Of a stretch of DNA of 64,000 bases, positions 28,351 through 39,211 are shown in pieces. Position 1 is the first letter of the stretch. Each line of letters begins with the position of its first letter. This DNA comes from Bacteroidales bacterium (GTDB taxonomy: Bacteria > Bacteroidota > Bacteroidia > Bacteroidales > UBA932), in assembly GCA_024401635.1 (NCBI GenBank), contig JAKSKP010000002.1, positions 1 through 64,000 on the forward strand. The letters are read 5' to 3'. The position numbers and the translations under genes were made by a program. The notes beneath the pieces were generated by a model, which worked only from the letters and a program-made list of their open reading frames with translations, was not told the origin of the DNA and ran no database searches.

Positions 28351-29124
28351 ATGTGGGCAATTGTTACCGGCGGAAGCAGCGGACTTGGGCTGGCACTGGC
28401 AAAAAGGCTGGCGAAACAGGGATACGACCTTGTACTTGTGGGCCGCAATGAGAAAAAACTTGAGGATGCCGCGGCGCAGATAAAGGGGAAAGGGGATGTA
28501 CGCCTTTACCCTCTGGATCTGTCGCGTCCGGATGCGGCGGAGAGCCTGCACGATTGGACCGTAAGCCAGGGGATTGTCCCCGACGTGCTGGTGAACAATG
28601 CCGGAATGTATTTCTACGAAAGTGTTACGGATGTGGAGAAATCGCAGCAGGATAGTCTGATAGGCTTGAATGTCAGTGCGTTGTCCTCCTTGTGCCGCAT
28701 TTACGGCAAGGAAATGGCAGATTCCGTCAGAAGCGGCTCCAAATCAGGCAAGTACATATTGAACATTGCTTCATATTCCGTGTATATGCCCATCGAAGGC
28801 TTCGCCTACTATGCCGGCAGCAAGGCTTTCGTCAGGACTTTCAGCCGTTGTTTCGCCAAGGAAATGCGCCACGAAGGGGTGAAGGTCACAGCCGTGGCCC
28901 CGGCGGGCATAGACACGGGCCTGATGCATCTCAGACCGAAAGTGAGGACCCTTGCGCGTACCTTCGGCTTCCTTGCGGCCCCCGACACAATAGCCCGTAT
29001 CAGCCTCAGGGTGATGAAATGCAAGTGTATACACTACTGGATACCACTGTGGTTCAATGTGCTTTTCATTCCTTTCCTATGGATGTTCCAACGTCTTTTC
29101 AAAAAAGTTTTAGTATATTTGTAA
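28351..29124 (+). CDS. Short-chain dehydrogenase/reductase
   Basis: A 257-residue classical SDR: the NAD(P) motif TGGSSGLGLALAKRLAKQG (G-rich, with RN after strand 2 suggesting NADP), the structural NNAG, and the catalytic Ser/Tyr-x-x-x-Lys (YYAGSK in the segment EGFAYYAGSKAFVRTFS). The C-terminal end (IHYWIPLWFNVLFIPFLWMFQRLF) is hydrophobic and could be a membrane anchor, as in 3-ketoacyl or sphinganine-type reductases. Substrate unknown. It lies 18 bp upstream of atpD. Confidence 0.9.
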   Translation: MWAIVTGGSSGLGLALAKRLAKQGYDLVLVGRNEKKLEDAAAQIKGKGDVRLYPLDLSRPDAAESLHDWTVSQGIVPDVLVNNAGMYFYESVTDVEKSQQDSLIGLNVSALSSLCRIYGKEMADSVRSGSKSGKYILNIASYSVYMPIEGFAYYAGSKAFVRTFSRCFAKEMRHEGVKVTAVAPAGIDTGLMHLRPKVRTLARTFGFLAAPDTIARISLRVMKCKCIHYWIPLWFNVLFIPFLWMFQRLFKKVLVYL

Positions 29125-30651
<1,527 letters not shown>

Positions 30652-30662
30652 TATTCAGGTAT

Positions 30663-30884
30663 ATGCAGTTGAGAATCATCACTCCGGGCTCGCAGGAGAG
30701 GACCTTTGAAGTCACAAAGGTTTTCTTCCCCGGTATCGACGGCAGTTTCGAGGTCCTCACGGGGCATGCGCCCCTTATTGCTGCCCTTGCCGCCGGAACT
30801 GTTCGCTGGGATGACGGCTCGGAAAAGATATCTTCCGGCTTCGTGGAAGTCAGGGACAATGTGGTAAAACTTGTCGCCGAATGA
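30663..30884 (+). CDS. atpC: F-type ATP synthase subunit epsilon (short form)
   Basis: A 73-residue epsilon subunit with only the N-terminal beta-sandwich (LRIITPGSQERTFEVTKVFFPGIDGSFEVLTGHAPLIAAL). The C-terminal two-helix domain that inhibits ATP hydrolysis in E. coli (full length about 139 residues) is absent. Short epsilon subunits are normal in Bacteroidota, so this is not a truncation by mutation. It overlaps atpB by 4 bp. Confidence 0.93.
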   Translation: MQLRIITPGSQERTFEVTKVFFPGIDGSFEVLTGHAPLIAALAAGTVRWDDGSEKISSGFVEVRDNVVKLVAE

Positions 30885-31927
30885 AGAAATGGCTGCTCAT
30901 ATTGGCCCTGTGCCTGCTGCCTGCAACACTCTGTGCTGCGGAGGAGGAACAGTTCGATATGGGTCCGTACCTCTTCGGCCACATAGGCGATTCGTACGAG
31001 TGGCACATAACTGAGATAGGCGGTCACGAACTGAGCATACCCCTGCCCTGCATAGTATGGGGGAAGACCAACGGTCCCGCGGTGTTCATATCGTCACGCC
31101 TGCACGGAGGGGAGCAATATAAGGGCTATTTCATACCTTCAGAAGGCGATTATGCAGGCAAGATAGTGGAAAAGGCTGCTGACGGGACGCTTGTGCGTCC
31201 TTTCGACATAAGCATCACGAAAAACGTGCTGGCCGTTATGATAAGCGGCGCGCTGCTCGTGTGGCTCATACTTGCCTGTGCCCGCTGGTACAGGCGTCAC
31301 GACGTGCTGAAAGAGGCCCCGTCCGGTATCGCGGCCCTGCTGGAACCGGTAATAGTGATGATAGATGAAGAGGTTATCAAGGACAGTATAGGAGAGGGCT
31401 ACGAACGATTCAGCCCCTATCTGCTGACGGCATTCTTCTTCATATTGATAAACAACCTCCTGGGAATTGTGCCCTTCTTCCCCGGAGGAGCCAACGTCAC
31501 CGGCAACATCGCCGTCACGATGGCCCTTGCCCTGTTCACCTTCGTTGCGGTGAACCTGTTCGGCACGAAACATTATTTCAAGGAGATATTCTGGCCTGAC
31601 GTCCCGGCTTTCCTGAAGGTGATACCCATCATGCCTCTGATAGAGTTCATAGGTATGCTCACCAAGCCGTTCTCGCTGATGGTCAGGTTGTTCGCCAATA
31701 TTCTGGCAGGTCACGTACTCATACTGAGCGTTGTCGCGCTGGTCTTCATATCAGCGAAGATGGGTCCCGTGCTGTTCGGCTCGATGAGCTTTGTGGCCGT
31801 GTTGTTCGGTATATTCATGGATTGCCTGGAACTGCTCGTTGCGTTTATCCAGGCTTATGTGTTCACTATGCTCTCCGCGGTCTTCATAGGCCTTGCGCAC
31901 CCGAAGGAAGCGGAGCCGTCCAAATGA
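30881..31927 (+). CDS. atpB: F-type ATP synthase subunit a
   Basis: Membrane stator subunit forming the proton half-channels. The 348 residues are longer than the roughly 270 of E. coli. A signal-like N terminus (MKKWLLILALCLLPATLCAA) and about 90 extracytoplasmic residues precede the first conserved membrane helix, an extension common in Bacteroidota. The essential arginine lies in FSLMVRLFANILAGH, and the last helices contain LLVAFIQAYVFTMLSAVFIG. Confidence 0.96.
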   Translation: MKKWLLILALCLLPATLCAAEEEQFDMGPYLFGHIGDSYEWHITEIGGHELSIPLPCIVWGKTNGPAVFISSRLHGGEQYKGYFIPSEGDYAGKIVEKAADGTLVRPFDISITKNVLAVMISGALLVWLILACARWYRRHDVLKEAPSGIAALLEPVIVMIDEEVIKDSIGEGYERFSPYLLTAFFFILINNLLGIVPFFPGGANVTGNIAVTMALALFTFVAVNLFGTKHYFKEIFWPDVPAFLKVIPIMPLIEFIGMLTKPFSLMVRLFANILAGHVLILSVVALVFISAKMGPVLFGSMSFVAVLFGIFMDCLELLVAFIQAYVFTMLSAVFIGLAHPKEAEPSK

Positions 31928-31943
31928 AAATATAAACAATTAA

Positions 31944-32213
<270 letters not shown>

Positions 32214-32214
32214 T

Positions 32215-32724
32215 ATGGGTCTTGTAACACCTTCAGGAGGCCTTCTTTTCTGGATGGTCATAATCTTCGGCGTGGTCTTTTTCGTCCTCGCCAAGTTCGG
32301 CTTTCCCATCATCACCTCGATGGTCAGGAAGCGCAATGACTATATTGCCGACTCCCTGAAGGAAGCCGAGCAGGCCCGTGCCCAGATAGAAGGCGTCGAG
32401 GAAAAATGCAGACAGCTCATCGACGAGGCCCGTCAGGAACAGGGAAAGATGATGGAGCAGGCCCAGACGTCTGCGCGTCAGACAATCGAGGAGGCCAAGG
32501 CTTCAGCCTCGCGCGAGGCCGCCGAACTTCTGGCCAAGGCCAGAGCCGACATAGCGCTCGAACAGAGGGAGGCTCTCGCTTCCGTACGCAATGTGGTGGC
32601 CGAACTTTCTGTGGCCGTGTCGGAGAAGATACTTCGCGAGAAGTTGTCCTCAGACGAGGCTCAGTCCGACTTTGTGGCCAAGGCCGTCGATCAGGTGAGG
32701 GAACAACAGCAGAAATTGAGTTAG
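32215..32724 (+). CDS. atpF: F-type ATP synthase subunit b
   Basis: Peripheral stalk subunit of 169 residues: one N-terminal membrane helix (LLFWMVIIFGVVFFVLAKFGFP), then a long charged coiled coil (about 35-150) and a short C-terminal helix for binding delta. It begins 1 nt after atpE. Confidence 0.95.
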   Translation: MGLVTPSGGLLFWMVIIFGVVFFVLAKFGFPIITSMVRKRNDYIADSLKEAEQARAQIEGVEEKCRQLIDEARQEQGKMMEQAQTSARQTIEEAKASASREAAELLAKARADIALEQREALASVRNVVAELSVAVSEKILREKLSSDEAQSDFVAKAVDQVREQQQKLS

Positions 32725-32728
32725 CGAT

Positions 32729-33286
32729 ATGCACGAGGGTATCATAGCGGACAGATATGCCAGAGCTTTCCTGGCTTATACGGATGCGCACGGCCTGTCG
32801 GAGGCGGTTACCGCCCAGGTCAGCACCCTGCTGTCGGCTATGGGCAAGGCTCCTCAGTTCAGGCAGGCTCTGACCTCGACACTGACTCTCCCTTTGGAAC
32901 AAAGGATTTCCCTGCTCGGCGCAGCCGTGGCCCCGGGAAAGCTTGAAGAGCCGGTCGAGAGGCTGTACCGCCTTATGGAGGAGCACGGCCGCACGGCCCA
33001 GTTCAGAATGGCATTGCTGGACTACCTCACGATGTACAGGGAAGAGAAGGGCATACGTATGGTGATGGTAACCACGGCCACCGACGACAGGGAAATGTCG
33101 GAAAAGGCGGCTGGCATCATCAAGGATGTGTTCGGGAAGGACATAGAGCCGGTAAGCAGGGTGAACCCCGACATTGTCGGAGGATTCATTCTCGACACCT
33201 GGGGCTATCGTCTGGATGCCAGCGTACGCGGTGCCCTGGAGCGTACGGAAAAACAATTCAGGGAAAACAACAAACGAAAAGTATAG
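32729..33286 (+). CDS. atpH: F-type ATP synthase subunit delta
   Basis: The 185-residue OSCP/delta subunit, connecting the b stalk to the top of F1. It has the helical N-terminal domain (IADRYARAFLAYTDAHGL) and the conserved C-terminal strand VNPDIVGGFILDTWGYRLDASVRGAL. It lies between atpF and atpA, as expected. Confidence 0.95.
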   Translation: MHEGIIADRYARAFLAYTDAHGLSEAVTAQVSTLLSAMGKAPQFRQALTSTLTLPLEQRISLLGAAVAPGKLEEPVERLYRLMEEHGRTAQFRMALLDYLTMYREEKGIRMVMVTTATDDREMSEKAAGIIKDVFGKDIEPVSRVNPDIVGGFILDTWGYRLDASVRGALERTEKQFRENNKRKV

Positions 33287-33292
33287 CGAGAT

Positions 33293-34879
33293 ATGGCTAT
33301 GAACATTAAACCCAGTGAAATAAGCCAGGTGTTGCTCCAGCAGTTGGAGAACATCGACCTTACCGCAAGATTCGAGGAGGTGGGCCAGGTGCTTCAGGTG
33401 TCCGACGGCGTTGCCAGGGTATACGGTCTGGACAAGGCCGAAGCCGGGGAGCTGTTGGAATTCGAAGGTGGAGTGATGGGTGTGGCTATGAATCTGGAGC
33501 AGGACAACATCGGTGTGGTGCTGCTGGGCGAATCGGAGAAAATCAAGGAGGGGCAGATTGTCCACAGGACAGGCAAGATTGTATGTATCCCCGTCGGGGA
33601 CGGCATTGTAGGACGAGTTGTGGACCCTCTTGGAAACCCCATTGACGGTAACGGCCCCATCGGGGGAGAACTGCTTGACATGCCTCTGGAGCGCAAGGCT
33701 CCGGGCGTAATATACCGTCAACCCGTGTCGGAACCCCTTCAGACAGGTATCAGGGCCATAGATGCGATGATACCCATAGGCCGTGGCCAGAGGGAGCTCA
33801 TCATCGGTGACCGTCAGACAGGCAAGACGGCAATAGCCATTGACACGATAATCAATCAGAAGACCAATTTCAAGGCGGGGGATCCCGTTTACTGTATATA
33901 CGTTGCCATAGGCCAGAAGGGTTCCACCGTGGCCAACATAGTCAAGACTCTGCGCGACAACGGGGCTATGGAATATACGACAGTCGTCTCCGCGACGGCG
34001 GCAGATCCCGCTGCCCTGCAGTACTACGCTCCGTTCGCCGGAGCGGCGATAGGCGAATATTTCCGTGATACGGGCCGCCACGCCCTGGTGGTGTATGACG
34101 ACCTTTCCAAACAGGCGGTGTCCTACAGGGAGGTTTCCCTCATACTCCGCAGGCCTTCCGGCCGTGAGGCGTATCCGGGCGACATTTTCTACCTGCACAG
34201 CCGTCTTCTGGAGCGTGCCGCCAAGATAATAGGACAGCAGGAGGTGGCCAGGCAGATGAACGACCTTCCCGAATGTCTTAAGGACAAGGTGAAGGCGGGA
34301 GGATCCCTCACTGCCCTTCCCATAATAGAGACCCAGGCCGGAGACGTTTCGGCCTACATCCCCACAAACGTCATTTCCATAACTGACGGACAGATATTCC
34401 TGGATACGGACCTCTTCAACCAGGGCGTCCGCCCGGCCATCAACGTGGGCATATCGGTGTCCCGTGTCGGCGGTGCAGCCCAGGTGAAATCGATGAAGAA
34501 GGTTGCCGGTACGCTGAAGATAGACCAGGCCCAGTTCAGGGAGCTGGAGGCTTTCACCAAGTTCAGCTCGGATATGGACCCCGTGACAATGCGTACTATC
34601 GACAAGGGACGCAAGAACAACAAACTCTTGATACAGAAGCAGTATTCCCCTATGCCGGTGGGCGAGCAGGTTGCGTTGCTGTACTGCGGCACCCACGCCC
34701 TGATGAGCGGGATAAGTCTCGACCAGGTGCCTGCGTTCAGGGACAAGTTCCTCGAAAGGATGCGTTTCCTGCACAGCGAGGACGTCCTCAAGCCTCTTCA
34801 GCAGGGCAGGATAGACGCTGATGTCACTGAAATAATAGAGAAGGAAGCGCAGTTCGTTTCGGATGAGATGAAAGGATAA
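33293..34879 (+). CDS. atpA: F-type ATP synthase subunit alpha
   Basis: Non-catalytic nucleotide-binding alpha subunit, 528 residues. The P-loop is [15 protein letters not shown], then come [14 protein letters not shown] and the arginine-finger segment [21 protein letters not shown]. It shares a base with atpG (TAATG). Confidence 0.98.
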   Translation: MAMNIKPSEISQVLLQQLENIDLTARFEEVGQVLQVSDGVARVYGLDKAEAGELLEFEGGVMGVAMNLEQDNIGVVLLGESEKIKEGQIVHRTGKIVCIPVGDGIVGRVVDPLGNPIDGNGPIGGELLDMPLERKAPGVIYRQPVSEPLQTGIRAIDAMIPIGRGQRELIIGDRQTGKTAIAIDTIINQKTNFKAGDPVYCIYVAIGQKGSTVANIVKTLRDNGAMEYTTVVSATAADPAALQYYAPFAGAAIGEYFRDTGRHALVVYDDLSKQAVSYREVSLILRRPSGREAYPGDIFYLHSRLLERAAKIIGQQEVARQMNDLPECLKDKVKAGGSLTALPIIETQAGDVSAYIPTNVISITDGQIFLDTDLFNQGVRPAINVGISVSRVGGAAQVKSMKKVAGTLKIDQAQFRELEAFTKFSSDMDPVTMRTIDKGRKNNKLLIQKQYSPMPVGEQVALLYCGTHALMSGISLDQVPAFRDKFLERMRFLHSEDVLKPLQQGRIDADVTEIIEKEAQFVSDEMKG

Positions 34880-35727
34880 TGGCAAGTCTCAAGGAAATAC
34901 GCGGCCGCATAGGCTCTGTCAGGCAGACGCTGAAGATAACGTCTGCGATGAGGCTGATTTCTTCAGCCAAACTGCACAGCGCCCAGAACGCCATTTCCAA
35001 TATGCTGGCCTATGAGCAGTCCCTGAGGTCCGTGTACGACAGACTGTCGGGATGTGAAGGCGCCTCCGAAGTCGTGAAACCTTTCGCCGCGGGCACCGGT
35101 GAAAGGACCGCCGTAGTGCTGGTGACTTCAAATCGTGCCTTGTGCGGGGGATTCAATGCAGGTCTTGCAAAGACCTTTGAAGAACAGGATTTCGATATAG
35201 GGACAACCACCGTATATGCAATAGGCAAATTCGGCTACAAGGCTGTGCGCAAACTGGGCTTCGAGGCCGAGAATCTCTGCGCTATGGCCGAGAAGGCCGA
35301 TTATGCCGCATCCGCGGCTCTGGCCGAAAAGCTGGTTTCACAATTCCTGGACGGCAAACTTTCGAGAGTGGTGCTCATCTATTCACATTTCGCCTCAATG
35401 TCCAACGTGCCGGTAAAGGTGGAGACCTACCTTCCGATGGTTCCCGGGGAAAGCTCCGGAGAGCCTTGCGGAACGGACTATATCGTGGAACCTTCGCCTG
35501 TGGAGGTGCTGGAACACCTGCTCCCCAAGGTGCTGAAGCTTTCCCTGCACACGGTTCTGCTGGATGCCCAGGCCGCCGAACACGCCGCACGTTCGCTGGC
35601 GATGCAGATGGCTACGGACAACGGCAACAACCTTCTTGCCGAGCTGTCGCTTCAATACAACAAACTGCGCCAGCAGGCCATCACAAACGAGATACTCGAT
35701 CTCGTGGGAGGACAGATAAATCATTAA
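34879..35727 (+). CDS. atpG: F-type ATP synthase subunit gamma
   Basis: Central shaft subunit, 282 residues. Both ends form the coiled coil: the N terminus is LKEIRGRIGSVRQTLKITSAM and the C terminus is LLAELSLQYNKLRQQAITNEILDLVGG. The middle holds the Rossmann-like domain (VVLVTSNRALCGGFN). It ends the ATP synthase operon, with only 20 bp to the transporter gene. Confidence 0.97.
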   Translation: MASLKEIRGRIGSVRQTLKITSAMRLISSAKLHSAQNAISNMLAYEQSLRSVYDRLSGCEGASEVVKPFAAGTGERTAVVLVTSNRALCGGFNAGLAKTFEEQDFDIGTTTVYAIGKFGYKAVRKLGFEAENLCAMAEKADYAASAALAEKLVSQFLDGKLSRVVLIYSHFASMSNVPVKVETYLPMVPGESSGEPCGTDYIVEPSPVEVLEHLLPKVLKLSLHTVLLDAQAAEHAARSLAMQMATDNGNNLLAELSLQYNKLRQQAITNEILDLVGGQINH

Positions 35728-35747
35728 CCAATTAATATAAAAAAACA

Positions 35748-36998
35748 ATGGCAACACAAAAACGCAATTGGGTAGCGATCATCACGATGTTCTTCATCTT
35801 CGCGATGATATCCTTCGTTACCAATATGGCAGCCCCTTTCGGTAACATCTGGGGTATGTCATACGAATGGGCGGGTTTCGCAGGAAACCTGATGAACTTC
35901 ACCGCATACCTGTTCATGGGTATTCCGGCAGGTAACATGCTTATCAGGTACGGTTACAAGAAAACAGCCCTTATCGCTCTGCTCGTGGGTGCCGTAGGTC
36001 TTGGCATCCAGCTTCTCTCTGGTGTTGTGAGCAACATCTACGTTTATCTGCTCGGTGCCCTTGTCTGCGGTTTCTGCGTATGTATGCTCAACACCGTGGT
36101 GAATCCCATGCTCAACCTCCTCGGTGGCGGCGGCAACAAAGGCAACCAGCTGATTCAGGCCGGCGGTTCTCTTAACTCCCTTGCAGGTACTCTGACTCCT
36201 CTTCTCGTGGGCGTCCTCGTAGGTACTCTCACCAAGGATTCCTTCCCTCAGGTTGCTCCCCTCATCATCACCGGCATCGCCATATTCCTTGCCGCTTTCG
36301 CAGTAATCTGCTTCATAAAGATCGAGGAACCTCAGGAGAACCTGTCAAGCGTGACTTACGAAAAGTCCCCTCTGGCTTTCCGCCACTGCCTTCTCGGAAT
36401 CATCGCAATATTCTTCTATGTGGGTATCGAGATTTCAGTGCCCAATACCATGAATGCGTGGATAAGCCGTCTTCCTTTTGAAGGCGCCGCCGCAGTCGCC
36501 GGTTCGCTGGCCGCCATCTACTGGCTGCTTATGCTTGTCGGCCGCTTTGCCTCCACCCTCATTTCAGGCAAGGTATCCACACGCACTCAGATGATAACGG
36601 TTTGTGCCGTTGCAATAGCTCTGATAGTCGTTGCCATATTCACTGGAAACACCAACATCAACATCAATCTGAACCTCGGCTTCATCGTAATAGAGAACGC
36701 CACGGTTCCCCTCTCCTGCGTATTCATCTTCCTCTGCGGTCTCTGCACTTCCGTGATGTGGGGCTGCATCTTCAATCTGGCGACAGAGGGCCTCGGCAAA
36801 TATACCGCGAAGGCATCTGGCCTGTTCATGACCATGGTTGTGGGCGGCGGTATCATGCCCTTCGTCCAGGATCTCGTCGTACGTCCCTTCACCGGCTACC
36901 TCGGCTCATACTGGCTGGTTGTGGCTATGCTCGCATACCTGCTCTACTACGGCCTCGTCGGCTGCAAGAATGTAAACAAGGACATTAAAGTTGACTGA
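35748..36998 (+). CDS. Hexose MFS transporter (GluP/FucP-like)
   Basis: A 416-residue twelve-helix major facilitator of the fucose/glucose-galactose symporter branch. It shows NFTAYLFMGIPAGNMLIRYGYKKT (loop 2-3 with basic residues), GGGGNKGNQLIQAGGSLNSLAGTLTP (the conserved asparagine/glycine helix 5 of this branch), and a second half with WGCIFNLATEGLGKYTAKASG. The gene for a ROK glucokinase follows 4 bp later, so imported glucose or a similar hexose would be phosphorylated at once. Confidence 0.9.
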   Translation: MATQKRNWVAIITMFFIFAMISFVTNMAAPFGNIWGMSYEWAGFAGNLMNFTAYLFMGIPAGNMLIRYGYKKTALIALLVGAVGLGIQLLSGVVSNIYVYLLGALVCGFCVCMLNTVVNPMLNLLGGGGNKGNQLIQAGGSLNSLAGTLTPLLVGVLVGTLTKDSFPQVAPLIITGIAIFLAAFAVICFIKIEEPQENLSSVTYEKSPLAFRHCLLGIIAIFFYVGIEISVPNTMNAWISRLPFEGAAAVAGSLAAIYWLLMLVGRFASTLISGKVSTRTQMITVCAVAIALIVVAIFTGNTNININLNLGFIVIENATVPLSCVFIFLCGLCTSVMWGCIFNLATEGLGKYTAKASGLFMTMVVGGGIMPFVQDLVVRPFTGYLGSYWLVVAMLAYLLYYGLVGCKNVNKDIKVD

Positions 36999-37002
36999 TC
37001 AT

Positions 37003-37950
37003 ATGGAAAAGAATTTTGTTGTAGGCGTCGATGTCGGCGGTCAGACCACCAAGATCGGCGTGGTTAACGCGAAAGGCGAAATACTTGCGCAGACTGTCAT
37101 CCGCACTGACAATAACGAGGAGTTCGGCTCCTATGCCGACGAACTGGCAGCCGCCATCAGGCAGGTCATCACTGCCGCAGGCGTTGAAGGACAGGTCCGT
37201 GGCGTGGGCGTGGGCGCTCCCAACGGCAACTATTACAAGGGAACAATCGAATTCGCTCCCAACCTTGCCTGGGCAAAAGGCGTCGTTCCTTTCGCCGAGA
37301 CCATGACTGCAAAACTTGAAGGTCTGCCCGTGACCCTTACCAATGACGCGAATGCGGCGGCAATGGGCGAAATGGCATACGGCGTGGCCAGGGGTATGAA
37401 GAATTTCATAATGATTACTCTCGGCACAGGCGTCGGCAGCGGTATCGTCATCAACGGCGAAATGGTTTACGGTCACGACGGTTTTGCCGGCGAACTCGGC
37501 CATACCTGCGCCGTCCGCGGAGGACGTCGCTGCGGTTGCGGCCGCGAGGGCTGTCTGGAGGCATATTGCTCGGCCATAGGCGCTGCAAAGACCGCACGCG
37601 AGTGGCTGGAGATGACGGATGAACCTTCAATTCTCCGCAACCTGGAGAACATTACTTCCAAGGATATCTATGACGCTGCAAAGGAAGGCGACAAACTGGC
37701 TATTCGCGTATTCGAGTATACCGGCCGTCTGCTTGGCCGTTCGCTCGCCGATTTCGTGGCATTCAGCGCCCCCGAGGCCATAGTACTCTTCGGCGGTCTG
37801 GCACGCAGCCGCGAATTCCTCGAGGGTCCTATCAACGAAGGCCTCAACGGCAACGTCCTCAATCTGTGGCAGAACAAGGTGAAGATACTCTTCTCCGCCC
37901 TCAAGGAGTCTGACGCCGCCATCCTCGGAGCTTCCGCACTGGCCTGGTAA
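37003..37950 (+). CDS. ROK-family glucokinase
   Basis: A 315-residue sugar kinase. The ATP site is VGVDVGGQTTKIGVV, the catalytic aspartate is in TNDANAAAMGE, and the zinc-binding ROK motif is complete (GHTCAVRGGRRCGCGREGCLEAY). The full motif and position next to a hexose transporter favour glucokinase. The ATG at 37003 is chosen over a TTG at 36991 that overlaps the transporter stop. The downstream repeat supplies a terminator-like hairpin at 38004-38037. Confidence 0.92.
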   Translation: MEKNFVVGVDVGGQTTKIGVVNAKGEILAQTVIRTDNNEEFGSYADELAAAIRQVITAAGVEGQVRGVGVGAPNGNYYKGTIEFAPNLAWAKGVVPFAETMTAKLEGLPVTLTNDANAAAMGEMAYGVARGMKNFIMITLGTGVGSGIVINGEMVYGHDGFAGELGHTCAVRGGRRCGCGREGCLEAYCSAIGAAKTAREWLEMTDEPSILRNLENITSKDIYDAAKEGDKLAIRVFEYTGRLLGRSLADFVAFSAPEAIVLFGGLARSREFLEGPINEGLNGNVLNLWQNKVKILFSALKESDAAILGASALAW

Positions 37951-38003
37951 GACCTGTATGAGGTGACTCTCCGAAAAGTCCGGATGGACTTTGAAATAAA
38001 AGA

Positions 38004-38037
38004 GGCCGACCAAAAAGTGATTTTTGGCCGGTTTCTT
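38004..38037 (+). terminator. Terminator-like hairpin after the glucokinase gene
   Basis: CCAAAAA (38010-38016), loop GTGA, TTTTTGG (38021-38027), flanked by GGCC on both sides with a small bulge and followed by GGTTTCTTT. It belongs to the left part of the repeat and would stop transcription arriving from the atp-transporter-glucokinase direction. Confidence 0.6.
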
Positions 38038-38325
38038 TGTGCATAGAGGTGTCACCAGCTTCGCAGCAGGTGGCATTTGCTTCGCTGACGACTGTTTTTG
38101 GCATTATATTCTCAATCAAAAGTTTCTTGATCTGACGGCGGAGTAGCTGAGCTGGCAGCAACCTTCGGAGGACGTGTCCACCCCCGGACACGGGCAGGGG
38201 GAGGGGCCCGTTGGATACGAGTTCTGCGAAGCAGGACGAAGGAGACAATGGGAGGGGCCGAAGTGAGCGTAGCGAACGGAGTTCCGACGAAGGTTGGCTG
38301 CCAGGCAGCTCGGAGCCATCACTAC

Positions 38326-38378
38326 AAAAATGAAAAGAGGATGACCTTTAAGTCCATCTGGACTTTTTAGTCACCCTC
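38326..38378 (-). terminator. Terminator-like hairpin after pyrH, right end of repeat copy B
   Basis: Minus strand: GAGGGTGAC (complement of 38370-38378) pairs with GTCATCCTC (complement of 38337-38345) with one mismatch, with an inner AAGTCC/GGACTT stem, followed by TTTTCATTTTT. It lies 21 bp past the pyrH stop and is nearly identical to the hairpin after the CAU tRNA. Confidence 0.65.
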
Positions 38379-38399
38379 TTTGTTATTCGAGTGGGAATG

Positions 38400-39104
38400 C
38401 TATTTGTGGACCACGGTCCCTATCTGCTCTCCTGAAAGCAGACGACCCAGATTGCCTTCCCTGTTCATATCGAAAACGATGATGGGCATATTGCCCTGCT
38501 CGCAAAGGGCAAACGCGGTGGCGTCCATCACTTTGAGATGGTCGGCCAACGCCTTGTCGAAAGTGAGTTCGCCGTATTTTCTGGCATTGGGGTCCTTCTC
38601 CGGATCGGCCGTGTAGACTCCGTCGACGCGGGTACCCTTGAGCAGTGCGTCCGCACCTATCTCCAATGCCCTGAGAGCGGCTCCGCTGTCGGTGGTGAAG
38701 AAGGGGTTGCCGGTGCCTCCCGCGATAAGGGCGACTCCGCCTCTCTCCAGAACCGCAACGGCCTTGTCCCTCATATAATAATTGGCGACAGGCTCCATGG
38801 GTGTGGCCGTGAACACTTCGGCCTCTATGCCTTCGGCGCGGAGAGCCATCGCCAGACCGAGGGAGTTTATGACCGTGGCCAGCATACCCATCTTGTCGGC
38901 ATCAACCCTTTCAAAACCGGCCTTTGCACCGCTGAGGCCCCTGAAAATGTTGCCTCCGCCTACAACGATGCCGACCTGATGGCCGGATTTCACGGCACTT
39001 GCGACCTCTTTGGCGTAACGTGCCATCCATTCTTCATTGATGCCCTCTCCGGCAGGACCGCCAAGGCTTTCTCCGCTCAATTTCAGCAATACTCTCCTGT
39101 ACAT
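38400..39104 (-). CDS. pyrH: UMP kinase
   Basis: Bacterial-type hexameric uridylate kinase (UMP to UDP), 234 residues, amino-acid kinase fold. Motifs: VLLKLSGESLGG, VVGGGNIFRG, LIAGGTGNPFFTTDSGAALRALEI and DATAFALC. The start at 39104 (MYRRVLLKLSGE) fits the family; an 11-residue upstream extension has no support. frr, its frequent neighbour in other bacteria, lies at 42414 on the other strand. Confidence 0.97.
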   Translation of the reverse strand: MYRRVLLKLSGESLGGPAGEGINEEWMARYAKEVASAVKSGHQVGIVVGGGNIFRGLSGAKAGFERVDADKMGMLATVINSLGLAMALRAEGIEAEVFTATPMEPVANYYMRDKAVAVLERGGVALIAGGTGNPFFTTDSGAALRALEIGADALLKGTRVDGVYTADPEKDPNARKYGELTFDKALADHLKVMDATAFALCEQGNMPIIVFDMNREGNLGRLLSGEQIGTVVHK

Positions 39105-39125
39105 TTCAGTGTGTTTTGTGTAGTA

Positions 39126-39173
39126 CAAAAGTATCAATTTATTACGAATTCTCCAAGGAATTGACTATCTTTG
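39126..39173. promoter_or_regulatory. Divergent promoters of pyrH and sdhC
   Basis: For sdhC: TATCTTTG at 39166-39173, about 38 nt before the ATG. For pyrH on the minus strand: TACTTTTG (complement of 39126-39133) with a TTG about 20 nt behind it. The two promoters lie back to back in a 107-bp gap. Confidence 0.55.
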
Positions 39174-39211
39174 CAAAGCCTGCGGGCCATTAGAACGTAA
39201 TTTTTCACATC

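Larger units (their letters stand above)
37960..38384. repeat. Structured intergenic repeat, copy B (complete)
   Basis: This element fills the 449-bp gap between the convergent glucokinase and pyrH genes, where no gene is seen. From 38022 it matches copy A. Its ends resemble each other in inverted orientation: GAGGTGACT..AAAAGTCCGGATGGACTT at 37960-37992 against the complement of 38337-38378. It could thus be a 425-bp element with imperfect terminal inverted repeats. Inside is the large inverted repeat seen in copy A (19-24 bp arms) with GC-rich hairpins between its arms. Both extra modules of copy A are missing here. Confidence 0.88.

Noticed and set aside
30663..30884. atpC as a truncated pseudogene
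   Set aside because: Short epsilon subunits are normal in Bacteroidota and the 4-bp overlap with atpB is intact.
32417..34885. 822-codon minus-strand frame across atpF-atpH-atpA
   Set aside because: Antisense shadow of ATP synthase genes with no recognisable domain.
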